A DNA stretch of 64,000 bases from Corynebacterium macginleyi (lineage in GTDB: Bacteria > Actinomycetota > Actinomycetes > Mycobacteriales > Mycobacteriaceae): NCBI RefSeq assembly GCF_003688935.1, contig NZ_REGE01000002.1, positions 124,001-188,000 on the forward strand, read 5' to 3'. Positions 1 through 9,016 of this stretch are shown here, piece after piece; within the stretch, counting starts at the first letter, position 1; every line of letters begins with the position of its first letter. Position numbers and translations under genes: made by a program. The notes below the pieces were generated by a model that saw only the letters and a program-made list of their open reading frames with translations, made no database searches and was not told the origin of the DNA.

Positions 1-1239
1 CTGGTCTATTTTATAAAAATAGACCACGACCCACGCGGCGATGTTGCCTATTATTTCTTTGGTGTCTTTGACACCGATACCACGCACATGACCGAATACC
101 CCCACGCGGGCACATGGCCCACCGTCATCTTAAGCTATTTCACCGGTGAAGAACTCAGCGTATTCTACATCGGCTTTACCATCATGGCTCTGCTTGTTGA
201 TGCCACCTTCCTTGCCCTCCTGCTACGCCACCATGGAGGCGTTGAACGCATTTTTCTCGCCGGTTGGTTCTGGGTCTTTTTTGGCACGGCAGCAGGACAT
301 GTCTTGGTCTGGCGACTCGATATCTTCCCCGCGGTTGCCGTCGCCGGTGCTGCGACGCTACTTATTTCGCATCCCAAAACCGGTGCCGCCGTATTGGGAT
401 TCGCCACCGCCATGAAGCTCTGGCCGGGCGTTCTCGCGGCTGGACTAGTCGGGCGGTTTAATAGCTCTAATTCGTGGCTGCGCTTAGTGTCCTTTTTCGC
501 CTCCGTTGCCGCAGTATCGGTGCTGACAGTTGTCACTTCCGGCGTGGACCGGCTTCTTTCCCCCCTGAATTATCAGGGGGTGCGTGGCCTGCAAATCGAA
601 TCCGTTCCGGCGACATACTTGCTCCTACAAGCCCACCTTAACCCAGGTAAGTGGCATCTAGGTTATGCGGAGTCGAAAAGCTTCGAGATTTCTGGCCCTG
701 GCGTCGATACCGCCATCATGTGGAGCTCCGTCGCAACAGCCGGGATGTTAGTCTTCGCCCTGGGCTGGGCGCTATACCGTTTCGTCGCCGGCGGATGGAC
801 CTCGCGAACAACCGTCGCTTTCTTTACCGTCATGGTGTTATTGCTCATTGCTACCAATAAAGTATTTTCTCCCCAATACATCATCTGGCTCGGCCCGCTA
901 TTTGCGGTAGTCTTACGCCAACAGCTCCCCGCCGGGAGTGTACCCATCAAGATTTGTCAGGGCCTCCTCGCGCTATGTGCGATTGTCACCGCCGGGCTTG
1001 GCACCTACATCTACCCGTTTCACTATGACTACCTGTGGAAGTTTGTGGGCGAAGACCTCACCCCAGTCTACGTCCTTCTTGCCCGCAACACACTGATTGT
1101 CGTTGCTGTCCTCATCGCGCTCATTTGGTTCATCCTTGAGGTGAGCCGGGAGTCAGGTCGAATCAATGCCTCAGACTCCTCCAACTCTGCTGAGCCTGCA
1201 GGCAACAACGGTGCTACTGCGCCGACACCGCTGGACTAA
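1..1239 (+). CDS. GT87-type polyprenol-linked membrane glycosyltransferase, 5' end missing
   Basis: The reading frame is open from the first base, so the gene starts outside the window; 412 residues are visible. An in-frame ATG lies at 88, but the 29 codons before it read as ordinary protein (VAYYFFGVFDTD), so it is probably not the start. The protein is strongly hydrophobic with about eight predicted membrane segments and resembles GT87/DUF2029 enzymes, which transfer mannose or arabinose from polyprenyl-phosphate donors outside the membrane. The family assignment rests on general character and the nearby mannolipid genes; acceptor and donor are not known. The C-terminal 25 residues are Ser/Asn/Ala-rich and polar. 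It converges on the next gene with a 4-nt gap. Confidence 0.6.
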   Translation: MVYFIKIDHDPRGDVAYYFFGVFDTDTTHMTEYPHAGTWPTVILSYFTGEELSVFYIGFTIMALLVDATFLALLLRHHGGVERIFLAGWFWVFFGTAAGHVLVWRLDIFPAVAVAGAATLLISHPKTGAAVLGFATAMKLWPGVLAAGLVGRFNSSNSWLRLVSFFASVAAVSVLTVVTSGVDRLLSPLNYQGVRGLQIESVPATYLLLQAHLNPGKWHLGYAESKSFEISGPGVDTAIMWSSVATAGMLVFALGWALYRFVAGGWTSRTTVAFFTVMVLLLIATNKVFSPQYIIWLGPLFAVVLRQQLPAGSVPIKICQGLLALCAIVTAGLGTYIYPFHYDYLWKFVGEDLTPVYVLLARNTLIVVAVLIALIWFILEVSRESGRINASDSSNSAEPAGNNGATAPTPLD

Positions 1240-1243
1240 GCTT

Positions 1244-1708
1244 TTAATCAGCCAGCATGTAGTCGAAATACTCGGGCAATTTTGCGGTTCCTCCGAGATG
1301 GAAAAAACGCACCGCCGGACGCAAACGCAGTGCGCGCGTATCGCTAACGGCCTCGTTATAAAAGCGATGCGCCAATTGGATGCGGCCTTCTGCATCAGCC
1401 AAAGCGGCCGGGCGCTGACCTACCGGGAAATCACGCACAATAGCGGCCGAAAGTTCGCGCTCGACCAAAGTGCGGGCATGAAAATGCCCCTGCGAAAGCT
1501 CAATGGATTCAGCCTTTTGCGCCAAGACGGCAAGCCCCGGCGAGACCGCCGCCGTTACCGCCGCGCGGCGATCCAGCGCCGCCTGCAGCTGCGCCAGTGC
1601 GGCATCGGTCCGAATATGCAGGAAATTTAGCCGTTGCGCGGTAAAAATAGCCCACGATGCCAACAGGATCAGTATGACCAGCGCGATGGCTATTTCTATC
1701 GCCACCAT
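1244..1708 (-). CDS. LemA-like membrane-anchored protein at the end of the pimA operon
   Basis: 154 residues: an N-terminal membrane anchor (residues about 4-22), then an amphipathic helical region. The pattern LxxxxDAALAQLxxxLxRR followed by a C-terminal AxRFYNEAV segment resembles LemA-family proteins, whose biochemical role is poorly defined. It overlaps the pimA 3' end by 13 nt and is the last gene of the thrS-to-pimA operon. From memory, the gene at this place in M. tuberculosis (Rv2609c) is longer and carries a NUDIX domain; no NUDIX box is visible here. Function unknown. Confidence 0.6.
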   Translation of the reverse strand: MVAIEIAIALVILILLASWAIFTAQRLNFLHIRTDAALAQLQAALDRRAAVTAAVSPGLAVLAQKAESIELSQGHFHARTLVERELSAAIVRDFPVGQRPAALADAEGRIQLAHRFYNEAVSDTRALRLRPAVRFFHLGGTAKLPEYFDYMLAD

Positions 1709-2808
1709 CGCTTCGCCCTTACCTTGCTACCATCTTGTACCGTTTCATAGACCTGCATAACTTCCGCGGCAACATGATCCCAATCAAACATCCGGGCGCG
1801 TTTCACACCATTGCTTACCAATCGCCGCCGATAGTCCGCATCATCTAACACGTGGTTGAGCACGCGCGCCAAATCGGTAGCATCGGCAGTGCGAAAGAGC
1901 GCGCCCGCTGGCTCATCCGAATCCGCGTTGCACACCGCCCGAAAGGCTTCCAAATCGGACGCTACGACGGCGGCACCGGCGGCCATGGCCTCTACTAGCA
2001 CGATGCCAAAGCTTTCCCCGCCCGTATTAGGCGCCACATAGACATCGGCCCGGCCTAAAATCTGCGCCTTTTCCGCATCGCTGACGCGTCCCACGAAATC
2101 CACACCCTCAACCTCGCGCGCCCGGCCTCCGCCCATAATGGTGACGCGAATATTCTTGTTGACCTGACGCACCGCGGATAACAAGATGTCCAGGCCCTTC
2201 CGTGGCTCGTCGAGGCGGCCTAAGAAAACGACCTCTAGTGGGGCATCGGCAAGCGCAGGCTGGTTTTTTTTGCGCGCTACGGCGTAGACGGAGGTATCGA
2301 CGCCATTAGGAATCAAGACAGGATCACCACCCAATTGCTCCACCTGCCAGCGCCGCGCCATATCCGAGACGGCAATGCCGCCGCGAATCTTTTCCAGAAA
2401 GGGAACGAGGAACGGCTTTGCCAAAGTGAGGATGAGAGAATTGGACGCTGAGGCATGGTACGTCGCCACCAAAGGGCCATGCGCCACGGCTAAAGCGGTC
2501 ATCGAAAAACTTGGCGCATTGGGCTCATGGATATGCAGGACGTCAAAGTCGCCGGCGCGAATGAAGCGCTTGACTTTGCGGGTTACCTTTGGCCCCACTG
2601 ACAAGCGTGCGACCGAGCCATTATACGCAATCGGGAAAGCCGGGCCACCTTTCACCACAAAGTCAGGCAGCGGTGTAGCCTCCCCAGCAGGCCCAATGAC
2701 TTGGACAAAGTGACCTTGTTCTATAAACACAGTGGCTAAATCCAGAATATGGGCTTGCACGCCACCCGGCTCGTCAAAGGAGTATGGGCAAATGATACCA
2801 ATGCGCAT
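1696..2808 (-). CDS. pimA: phosphatidyl-myo-inositol mannosyltransferase PimA
   Basis: PimA transfers mannose from GDP-mannose to the 2-position of phosphatidylinositol on the cytoplasmic face, the first committed step to PIMs, lipomannan and lipoarabinomannan. The 370-residue protein starts MRIGIICPYSFDEPGGVQ, like mycobacterial PimA, with the nucleotide-sugar binding segment PNTGGESFGIVLVEAMAAG near residue 270. An 18-residue upstream extension is open, but the start at 2808 gives the family N terminus and a TAATG stop/start overlap with the acyltransferase gene, implying translational coupling. It is GT4/GT-B. The flanking genes make and acylate its substrate. Confidence 0.95.
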   Translation of the reverse strand: MRIGIICPYSFDEPGGVQAHILDLATVFIEQGHFVQVIGPAGEATPLPDFVVKGGPAFPIAYNGSVARLSVGPKVTRKVKRFIRAGDFDVLHIHEPNAPSFSMTALAVAHGPLVATYHASASNSLILTLAKPFLVPFLEKIRGGIAVSDMARRWQVEQLGGDPVLIPNGVDTSVYAVARKKNQPALADAPLEVVFLGRLDEPRKGLDILLSAVRQVNKNIRVTIMGGGRAREVEGVDFVGRVSDAEKAQILGRADVYVAPNTGGESFGIVLVEAMAAGAAVVASDLEAFRAVCNADSDEPAGALFRTADATDLARVLNHVLDDADYRRRLVSNGVKRARMFDWDHVAAEVMQVYETVQDGSKVRAKRWWR

Positions 2809-3710
2809 TAGTCGGAACGTCCCTTTCGCCCTTTTCGGCGCCGCTCCACATCCGCATTCCACTGCGGCTGCAGCATGTGCCAGTCTTCCGGGTGGAGCCG
2901 GATATTAGCCGCAAAACCATCCGCCATACGCTGGGTGGTTTCCTGAACATCGGTAACCTCTACCTCCGGTGACACTGACAACCCCCAACCATCGTCCTTG
3001 AACCAGGAGTGGACTACGTGGAGTGCCGCGCCGGTTTCGATGGCCAGCTGCGCCGGACCGGCAGCCATAGCGGCTTCCTCGCCCATGAAATCTACCGTGA
3101 CCCCACTGCGGGTAATATCGCGTTCTGCCAACAAACAGACCACCCCGCCTTCTAGTAGAGCTTCCTTTAGGCGAGGAAAGGGCGTGGCCGCGCCACCGGT
3201 AAGCGGCAAAACTTCGAAGCCCAATTTCTCGCGGTAATCCACGAAGGCATCAAAAAGCACCTCCGGCTTTAACCGCTCTGCCACGGTGGTAAATCGCCCG
3301 TAATGACCCACCAAAAAGACCCCAGCCATATCCCAGTTTCCGGAGTGCGGCAATGCCAAGATAACACCGCGGCCGGACCGTGCTGAGACGTCGAAATGCT
3401 CAAGCCCCTCCAGGCCGGTCAAAAGGAGCTCGTGCAGCTCGGGATCCGCGTGAATCGCGGGAAGGCGAAACGCCTCCAGCCAATAGCGCATATATGAACG
3501 CATGGAATCACGCACCAGTTCGCGCGTAACGTTTTCTGCCCCCACCACGCGCGTGAGGTTTCGCCGGAGGTTATCCATGCCGCGCCCGTGGTCGCTCGCA
3601 AAATCCGCGCCCCACCGGAAGAAAATGCGAGCAACCGGCTCGGGTAACCGGCGAACGACTTTCCAACCCGCCAAATACCCGCCCGCTGCTACGTCTTGTT
3701 TATCCCACAT
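2808..3710 (-). CDS. patA: phosphatidylinositol mannoside acyltransferase (PatA type)
   Basis: PatA acylates the 6-position of the first mannose of PIM1/PIM2 using acyl-CoA. The 300-residue protein belongs to the lysophospholipid/lipid A acyltransferase family: its HSGNWD sequence in a LPHSGNWDMAG segment is the HX4D catalytic motif. Start chosen at MWDKQDV (3710); an in-frame ATG 33 nt upstream (3743) is possible but adds a non-family leader. It sits between pgsA and pimA as in other Corynebacteriales, and its stop overlaps the pimA start. The C-terminal 10 residues are Arg/Lys-rich. Confidence 0.9.
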   Translation of the reverse strand: MWDKQDVAAGGYLAGWKVVRRLPEPVARIFFRWGADFASDHGRGMDNLRRNLTRVVGAENVTRELVRDSMRSYMRYWLEAFRLPAIHADPELHELLLTGLEGLEHFDVSARSGRGVILALPHSGNWDMAGVFLVGHYGRFTTVAERLKPEVLFDAFVDYREKLGFEVLPLTGGAATPFPRLKEALLEGGVVCLLAERDITRSGVTVDFMGEEAAMAAGPAQLAIETGAALHVVHSWFKDDGWGLSVSPEVEVTDVQETTQRMADGFAANIRLHPEDWHMLQPQWNADVERRRKGRKGRSD

Positions 3711-3793
3711 GGTGCCGGATCCTCCAGAACAGTATGTGCGCAATCGGCGAACGGGCCGAAACGAACGCCCCCACTGCGCTTTTATTCGCTTAG

Positions 3794-4402
3794 TTACATC
3801 TCAGGGTCTTGGCGCGCTGCTATGGCAATGCGCTGGTATACGGTAAAGATCGAGCCTACCGCCAAGATCCACAGTGACACCGCCGCAGCATAATCTACCC
3901 CCAAACCCTCTAGGCCGATTCCGCCCAGAGCCAGAATAAGGCGCTCGGGGCGCTCAATCAGGCCACCGACCATCGTGAAACCGGACGCCTCTCCCCTAGC
4001 CTTGATATAGGAAATGACCTGGGAGCATACCAACGTAATGAGGCAGGCCGCCACGGTAAACTTGGACGCATCTGCGGTATAAACCAGCCACCACGCGATG
4101 GCGCAGAACAAGGCGCCATCGGTAATGCGGTCACAACTGGCATCGAGAGTGGCGCCAAAAGCACTGGATCTACCGGTCAGGCGCGCCATCGTACCGTCAA
4201 GCATGTCAAAGGCGGCGAAGAGACCGGATAATACGGCGGCGATGAACAGGTGGCCGGTAGGAATAAGGATGACCGAAATGGCGATAGTCACAATGGTGCC
4301 CGCAACCGTGACCACATTAGGTGTTAGCCCCAACTTCAAAAAAGTCTTGGCTACAGGTTCAACTACCACGGCGGCGGTCTTTCGCCCATGCACGCTAAGC
4401 AC
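3794..4402 (-). CDS. pgsA: phosphatidylinositol phosphate synthase (CDP-alcohol phosphatidyltransferase)
   Basis: Makes phosphatidylinositol phosphate from CDP-diacylglycerol and inositol-1-phosphate at the membrane. The 202-residue protein carries the complete CDP-alcohol phosphatidyltransferase signature D-x2-DG-x2-AR-x8-G-x3-D-x3-D in DMLDGTMARL...GATLDASCD, plus several membrane segments. The start is a GTG at 4402 ([10 protein letters not shown]), overlapping the HIT gene by 8 nt; a longer frame to 4489 would overlap more and has an unrelated N terminus. Its place before patA and pimA fits supply of PI for mannosylation. Confidence 0.93.
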   Translation of the reverse strand: MLSVHGRKTAAVVVEPVAKTFLKLGLTPNVVTVAGTIVTIAISVILIPTGHLFIAAVLSGLFAAFDMLDGTMARLTGRSSAFGATLDASCDRITDGALFCAIAWWLVYTADASKFTVAACLITLVCSQVISYIKARGEASGFTMVGGLIERPERLILALGGIGLEGLGVDYAAAVSLWILAVGSIFTVYQRIAIAARQDPEM

Positions 4403-4991
4403 GCGAGTCCTCCTCTTCCATTTCACGCCAACCCTCTGCCAAGACACGACGGGTGTCTTGCAGCAGTTGCGGTAATACCTTAGTCCCATCGAGGACAGTC
4501 ATAAAGTTACTATCCCCGGGCCACCTTGGCACCACATGCAAATGCAGGTGGTCCCCCACCGAGCCGCCGGACGCGCGCCCTAAATTCAAGCCCACATTAA
4601 TAGCCTCGGGTTGGGACACGCGCTTGAGCACCCGCACGGCCTTTTGGGCAAAGGACATGAGCTCAAGGGACTCTTCCTCAGTGAGGTTTTCCAGCTCGGC
4701 CTCCTTGCGGTAGGGCACGACCATCAGATGACCAGCATTGTAAGGAAACAGATTAAGCAGCGCATATACAGTCTTACCACGCGCGATGATGAGGCCGTCT
4801 TCATCGCTGCCCTGGGGTGCTTCCAGGAATGGATCCTCTGACCGCCGCACAATATAAGCCATCCGGTACGGCGCCCACAATCGCTGCAGCCGGTCCGGCT
4901 CGCCGGCACCGGTATCGACGAAAGTCTCCTCGCTATGGCCCTTCCGCGGATTAGCGCCGGGCACGAAGGAGCTCTTCTGTCGGCTGGTCAT
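4395..4991 (-). CDS. HIT-family nucleotide hydrolase/transferase
   Basis: 198 residues with the histidine triad HLHLHVV (H-x-H-x-H-x-x) in a [14 protein letters not shown] context, the nucleophile site of HIT enzymes acting on nucleotide phosphoesters. The long form starting at 4991 overlaps thrS by 41 nt; a GTG at 4964 would shorten the overlap to 14 nt and cannot be excluded. It lies between thrS and pgsA as in mycobacteria. Its substrate is unknown; Ap4A-type phosphorylase activity is known for some actinobacterial relatives but is not shown here. Confidence 0.9.
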   Translation of the reverse strand: MTSRQKSSFVPGANPRKGHSEETFVDTGAGEPDRLQRLWAPYRMAYIVRRSEDPFLEAPQGSDEDGLIIARGKTVYALLNLFPYNAGHLMVVPYRKEAELENLTEEESLELMSFAQKAVRVLKRVSQPEAINVGLNLGRASGGSVGDHLHLHVVPRWPGDSNFMTVLDGTKVLPQLLQDTRRVLAEGWREMEEEDSRA

Positions 4992-7014
4992 TAATACGGT
5001 CTGCTACCCAGGTGGCGATGAGACCCACGGCCTCCTCAACAGGCACGCCGTTGACCTGTGTGCCATCCAAGAAACGGAAAGACACTGCACCGGCTTCTAC
5101 ATCACGGGCGCCGGCGACCAGCATGAAGGGGACCTTGCCCGTCGTGTGATTGCGAATCTTCTTCTGCATGCGGTCATCAGATGTATCGACATCCGCGCGA
5201 ATGCCCTTGCTGCGCAGCCTGGCGGCAACATCTTCCAAATGCGGGGCGAAGTCATCCGCGACCGGAATACCCATAACCTGGTGCGGTGCCAACCACGCCG
5301 GGAATGCACCCGCGTAGTGCTCAAGCAGCACACCAAAGAAGCGTTCGATGGAGCCAAAGAGTGCCCGGTGAATCATAATCGGACGCTTCTTCGTACCATC
5401 GGAGGCGGTGTACTCCAGTTCAAAACGCTCAGGTAAGTTGAAGTCCAGCTGCACCGTGGACATCTGCCAGGTGCGGCCAATGGCATCGCGGGCCTGGACG
5501 GAGATCTTCGGCCCGTAAAACGCCGCCCCCTCTGGGTCAGGAACGAGCTCGAGACCAGACTTTTCTGCCACAGACTGCAAGATCGTGGTCGATCGTTGCC
5601 ATATTTCATCAGAGCCGACGAACTTATTGGGGTCCTTGGTAGAAAGCTCCAAGTAGAAATCGGAAAGGCCGTAATCCTCAAGCAGCGAAATGATGAAGTC
5701 TAGAACCTGGGTTAGTTCTTCTTCCAGCTGCTCTTCGGTGCAGTAGATGTGGGCATCGTCCTGAGTAAAACCGCGCGCCCGCGTCAGACCGTGCACCACC
5801 CCGGATTTCTCGTAGCGGTAGACCGTACCGAATTCAAAAAGCCGCAACGGCAACTCACGATAGGAACGGCCGCGGGATGCAAAAATCAGATTGTGCATCG
5901 GGCAGTTCATCGGCTTGGCGTAATAATCCTGTGGCTCTTTGACCGTTTTTCCCTCGGCGTCATACTCGCCATCGAGCTGCATCGGCGGAAACATGCCGTC
6001 AGAGTAAAAATCAAGGTGTCCGGATTTGCGAAAGAGATCACCCTTGGTGATGTGCGGGGTATTAACAAAGGAGTATCCACCCTGCACGTGGCGATTACGG
6101 GAGTGGTTTTCCATCTCCATCCGCACGGTAGCGCCATTGGGGTGGAATACCGGGAAACCGGAGCCGATCTCATCCGGGAACGAAAACAGGTCCAACTCCT
6201 GGCCCAGGCGGCGATGGTCGCGCTTTTCCGCCTCTTCCACCATGGTCTGGTAGGCGGCTAATGCGTCCTTGGACTCAAAGGCAGTGCCGTAGATGCGCTG
6301 CAGGCCAGCGTTGGCCTGGTCCCCGCGCCAGTAGGCAGCAGACGAACGAATCAGGGCAAAAGCTGGGATATATTTCGTGGTAGGAACGTGCGGGCCGCGG
6401 CACAGGTCGAACCACTCCACCTCATTGGTCCGCGGGTTCACGTTGTCATAGTGCGTCAAATCGCCAGCGCCCACCTCGGCGGCCTCATCGGAACCGGGAT
6501 CCACATTGCCCTTGTCCTGGATAAGCTCCAGTTTGAAAGGCTCATCCTGCAAGGCCTGTTCTGCCTCGGCCGTGGAGTTATAGGTGTGGCGCTCGAAACG
6601 CTGGCCGCCCTTGATGATCTTCTTCATTCGCTTTTCCAAGGCCTTGAGGTCCTCCGGGGTGAAGGGTTCAGCGGTCTGGAAATCAAAATAAAAGCCGTTT
6701 TCAATGGACGGGCCAATGCCCAGCTTGGTGCCGGGAAATTCAGCCTGCACGGCTTGAGCCATGACGTGGGCACAGGAGTGGCGAATGACGGCACGGCCGT
6801 CTTCCTCGCAGGCGGCAACCGGGACAAATGCAGATTCCTCATCCGGTGTATGCGAGAGGTCAAAAAGAGTACCGTCTGCGCCACGGACTACCACCACTGC
6901 CTCAGGACCCTTGTTGGGTAGGTTCAGCTCGCGGAGGGCCGCGCCAACCGATTGCCCGGCCGGCACGGTGAAGGATTCGTAATTTACCGGTGCTGCAGGA
7001 ATAAGTTCCGCCAT
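4951..7014 (-). CDS. thrS: threonyl-tRNA synthetase
   Basis: Charges tRNA-Thr in the cytoplasm. The 687-residue protein has the N-terminal TGS-like segment, an editing domain with a SCAHVMAQ segment, class II catalytic motifs (motif 2 around [17 protein letters not shown]; motif 3 [16 protein letters not shown]) and a C-terminal anticodon-binding domain. Length is usual. A good ribosome binding site (GGAGCG) lies just before ATG 7014. It is the first gene of the operon reading into HIT, pgsA, patA and pimA. No T-box leader is visible in the 77 nt before it. Confidence 0.97.
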   Translation of the reverse strand: MAELIPAAPVNYESFTVPAGQSVGAALRELNLPNKGPEAVVVVRGADGTLFDLSHTPDEESAFVPVAACEEDGRAVIRHSCAHVMAQAVQAEFPGTKLGIGPSIENGFYFDFQTAEPFTPEDLKALEKRMKKIIKGGQRFERHTYNSTAEAEQALQDEPFKLELIQDKGNVDPGSDEAAEVGAGDLTHYDNVNPRTNEVEWFDLCRGPHVPTTKYIPAFALIRSSAAYWRGDQANAGLQRIYGTAFESKDALAAYQTMVEEAEKRDHRRLGQELDLFSFPDEIGSGFPVFHPNGATVRMEMENHSRNRHVQGGYSFVNTPHITKGDLFRKSGHLDFYSDGMFPPMQLDGEYDAEGKTVKEPQDYYAKPMNCPMHNLIFASRGRSYRELPLRLFEFGTVYRYEKSGVVHGLTRARGFTQDDAHIYCTEEQLEEELTQVLDFIISLLEDYGLSDFYLELSTKDPNKFVGSDEIWQRSTTILQSVAEKSGLELVPDPEGAAFYGPKISVQARDAIGRTWQMSTVQLDFNLPERFELEYTASDGTKKRPIMIHRALFGSIERFFGVLLEHYAGAFPAWLAPHQVMGIPVADDFAPHLEDVAARLRSKGIRADVDTSDDRMQKKIRNHTTGKVPFMLVAGARDVEAGAVSFRFLDGTQVNGVPVEEAVGLIATWVADRINDQPTEELLRARR

Positions 7015-7091
7015 ATTAGCGCTCCTTTTTGCGCTCGCGCAGATACGGCATACCTGGCCGCATCCACTAGTTAAATTTACGGATCGTCATT

Positions 7092-8318
7092 CTACAGCCC
7101 AGCATGCGTGCAAAGCGATTCCGCCCACCATGTTTCTTTACCATCGCTACCCTTGGTTCCCGGTGGGCAGAAATACATCGCCGAACCGATGTGCGTCAGC
7201 CACTCATTCATCAGGTCGGCCTCATCGAGGCGGGCTTGGATGGGTTCGAATTGCTTGGTGGGATCCTGCTGGTAACAAATGAAGATTTGGCCGATATTGG
7301 ATAATTGGCCATCCTTGCCGTCCGGCGGCAACTCGTAGTTATAGGGGCGGCGCAAAATCCTTTGCTCCGGATGGTCCTTTGGCGCAGTCGCCCGGGCCAT
7401 GTGAGAATTCTTATCGATGACGGGCAGGCCATACTTATCCGTGGCCTCAAAGTCCGCCGCATCGAATTCTTTATCCCCAGTAAGAGGTGCCCCATTGTTC
7501 AGCTTGCGGCCCACTGAATTTTCGCGGGACGAGCGGTCCAATTTTTCCCAGGTGTCCAGGTTCATGCGAATGCGACGCACTACCATGGCAGAGCCTCCGC
7601 GTTGCCACTTCGGTCCATCTTCAATCCACACCTGGTCCGCGAATTCTTCCTCGCTGTGGGGGTTGACGGTGCCGTCTTTTTGGCCAAACATATTCCGTGC
7701 GGTCTCGCCCTTTTCTTGGCTACCGTAGGCGTTGATAAATCCCTGTTGCAGCCAGCTAACTTGGGCGTAGTGCGCACTTGAACGCACCATATGCCGCAGG
7801 GCGTAGGTATTCATCAGGGGATCATCACTGCAAATTTGCAGGACAATGTCAGTTTGACCCCATTTATCTTCCAATTGGTCGCGGGAATAAGCGCGGACAT
7901 CGCCCAGCCAGTCCGGCTTATCCACGCCCAATAGCGAGAAAATAGACTCACCCAGCCCGCACGTGATGGTTGCATTCGCAGGTTGGCGCACCATTTCCGG
8001 CTCCAAGGTTCCCAGCGGAGCTTGGCCTGTGCACAGGGCACGCGCGTCCTCGGTCCACAATTTCATCAGGCGGGCAAAGCCGTGTTTGCCGACGCCTTCT
8101 TTGAGATCAAAGCCCACCAAATTGAGGTGTGCTTGTTTGGCTGTGGCTATGCCGGCCTGGTGAGGGCCGTCGAAAACCACTGTAGCACCGGCAAGCGGGG
8201 TGTATTCCTCCTCTTCAGCGGTCGGTGTAGTTCCATCCGAGTTGCACCCCACCAGCGCGAAGGCGCTGGTAGACACTGCAGCGCCGGTGAGAAATCCCCT
8301 TCTGCTGAATCCCGTCAT
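7092..8318 (-). CDS. Tat-exported DyP-type heme peroxidase, probable lipoprotein
   Basis: The 408-residue protein begins MTGFSRRGFLTGAA, a twin-arginine signal, and the hydrophobic stretch ends in a lipobox-like LVGC, so it is probably exported folded by Tat and lipid-anchored. The mature part has the DyP-family GQKDG motif (GxxDG) and the family C-terminal region; it is related to EfeB-type peroxidases that oxidise substrates or process heme at the expense of H2O2. It follows the PCuAC gene by 2 nt, so the three genes CopC, PCuAC and DyP are one transcript. Function in copper or iron handling is inferred from context only. Confidence 0.88.
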   Translation of the reverse strand: MTGFSRRGFLTGAAVSTSAFALVGCNSDGTTPTAEEEEYTPLAGATVVFDGPHQAGIATAKQAHLNLVGFDLKEGVGKHGFARLMKLWTEDARALCTGQAPLGTLEPEMVRQPANATITCGLGESIFSLLGVDKPDWLGDVRAYSRDQLEDKWGQTDIVLQICSDDPLMNTYALRHMVRSSAHYAQVSWLQQGFINAYGSQEKGETARNMFGQKDGTVNPHSEEEFADQVWIEDGPKWQRGGSAMVVRRIRMNLDTWEKLDRSSRENSVGRKLNNGAPLTGDKEFDAADFEATDKYGLPVIDKNSHMARATAPKDHPEQRILRRPYNYELPPDGKDGQLSNIGQIFICYQQDPTKQFEPIQARLDEADLMNEWLTHIGSAMYFCPPGTKGSDGKETWWAESLCTHAGL

Positions 8319-8320
8319 GA

Positions 8321-9016
8321 TTAGTGCTTGTGGTTTCCTTTCTGGTCGCTATTATCGGAGTGGTCATGACCTGCATGGTCGTGGCCTGCATGGTCGTGGC
8401 CTGCGTGGCCGTGGCCTGCATGGTCATGGCCTGCGTGATCGGAGTGATCGTGACCAGAGTGGCCCATGCCTTCCATGTCGCCGTAGTTTTCGTCGCCGGC
8501 GCCCATTGTGCGGGCCTGAATGGTGCCCAAGTCAATCTCATCGCCGCCTGCCAGGGTCACCATCAGCTTGAGGGAATCACCGGGCATAATGCCTTCTTTC
8601 ATGCCCATCAACATGAAGTGGTCGCCGCCTGGAGCAAGCTCGTAGCTCTCGCCAGCCTTAATAACCAACGGGCTGGACTTTTCGCGCATTTGACCATCGA
8701 CGGTCTCGTGAATCTGGTTCATCTCTGCGTCCAGATCCGTAGAGAAGCCAGTGATCTCGATGTCTTCACCCGAGTGGTTGACCAAGGTGCCGAAAATGGC
8801 AGTCATATCTTTTTCTTCGTTGGCACGCACAACAGCGTCCTCAAAGGTCAGAGCTTTATCTGCGGCAGCGGTGGATTTACTGGTTTCAGCGGAAGAAGGC
8901 GCGGTCGAAGTGGCCTCCGAATTGCTGGAATCATTCTCCTTATCCGGGGAACAACCGGCAAGAACCAGAGCGCTGAGGGATACACCGACAATCAGGTGGG
9001 AAATTTTCTTAGTCAT
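8321..9016 (-). CDS. PCuAC-domain copper chaperone lipoprotein with His-rich tail
   Basis: 231 residues. An N-terminal signal ends in the lipobox LAGC, followed by a Ser/Thr-rich linker (residues about 25-55) and a PCuAC (DUF461) domain. The family copper ligands are visible as an IHE...GQM segment and the HFMLMG motif. PCuAC proteins deliver Cu(I) outside the membrane, for example to the CuA site of cytochrome oxidase. The last about 46 residues hold 16 histidines in GHDHA-type repeats, an additional metal-binding tail. Its start overlaps the CopC stop (TAATG). Binding of zinc or nickel by the tail is equally possible. Confidence 0.9.
   Translation of the reverse strand: MTKKISHLIVGVSLSALVLAGCSPDKENDSSNSEATSTAPSSAETSKSTAAADKALTFEDAVVRANEEKDMTAIFGTLVNHSGEDIEITGFSTDLDAEMNQIHETVDGQMREKSSPLVIKAGESYELAPGGDHFMLMGMKEGIMPGDSLKLMVTLAGGDEIDLGTIQARTMGAGDENYGDMEGMGHSGHDHSDHAGHDHAGHGHAGHDHAGHDHAGHDHSDNSDQKGNHKH
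8371..8430 (-). repeat. four tandem 15-nt units encoding GHDHA-type repeats
   Basis: Four consecutive 15-nt units (8371-8385, 8386-8400, 8401-8415, 8416-8430), the first two identical and the others differing at one or two bases, encode the His-rich tail of the PCuAC lipoprotein. Degenerate units flank both sides. The unit length is a multiple of three, so gain or loss of a unit keeps the frame. Confidence 0.9.

Noticed and set aside
88..90. ATG 88 as start of the first gene
   Set aside because: The preceding 29 codons are open to the window edge and look like protein, so the gene is cut by the edge rather than starting here.
7015..7091. T-box or other riboswitch before thrS
   Set aside because: Only 77 nt with no T-box consensus or specifier stem; just a ribosome binding site is visible.
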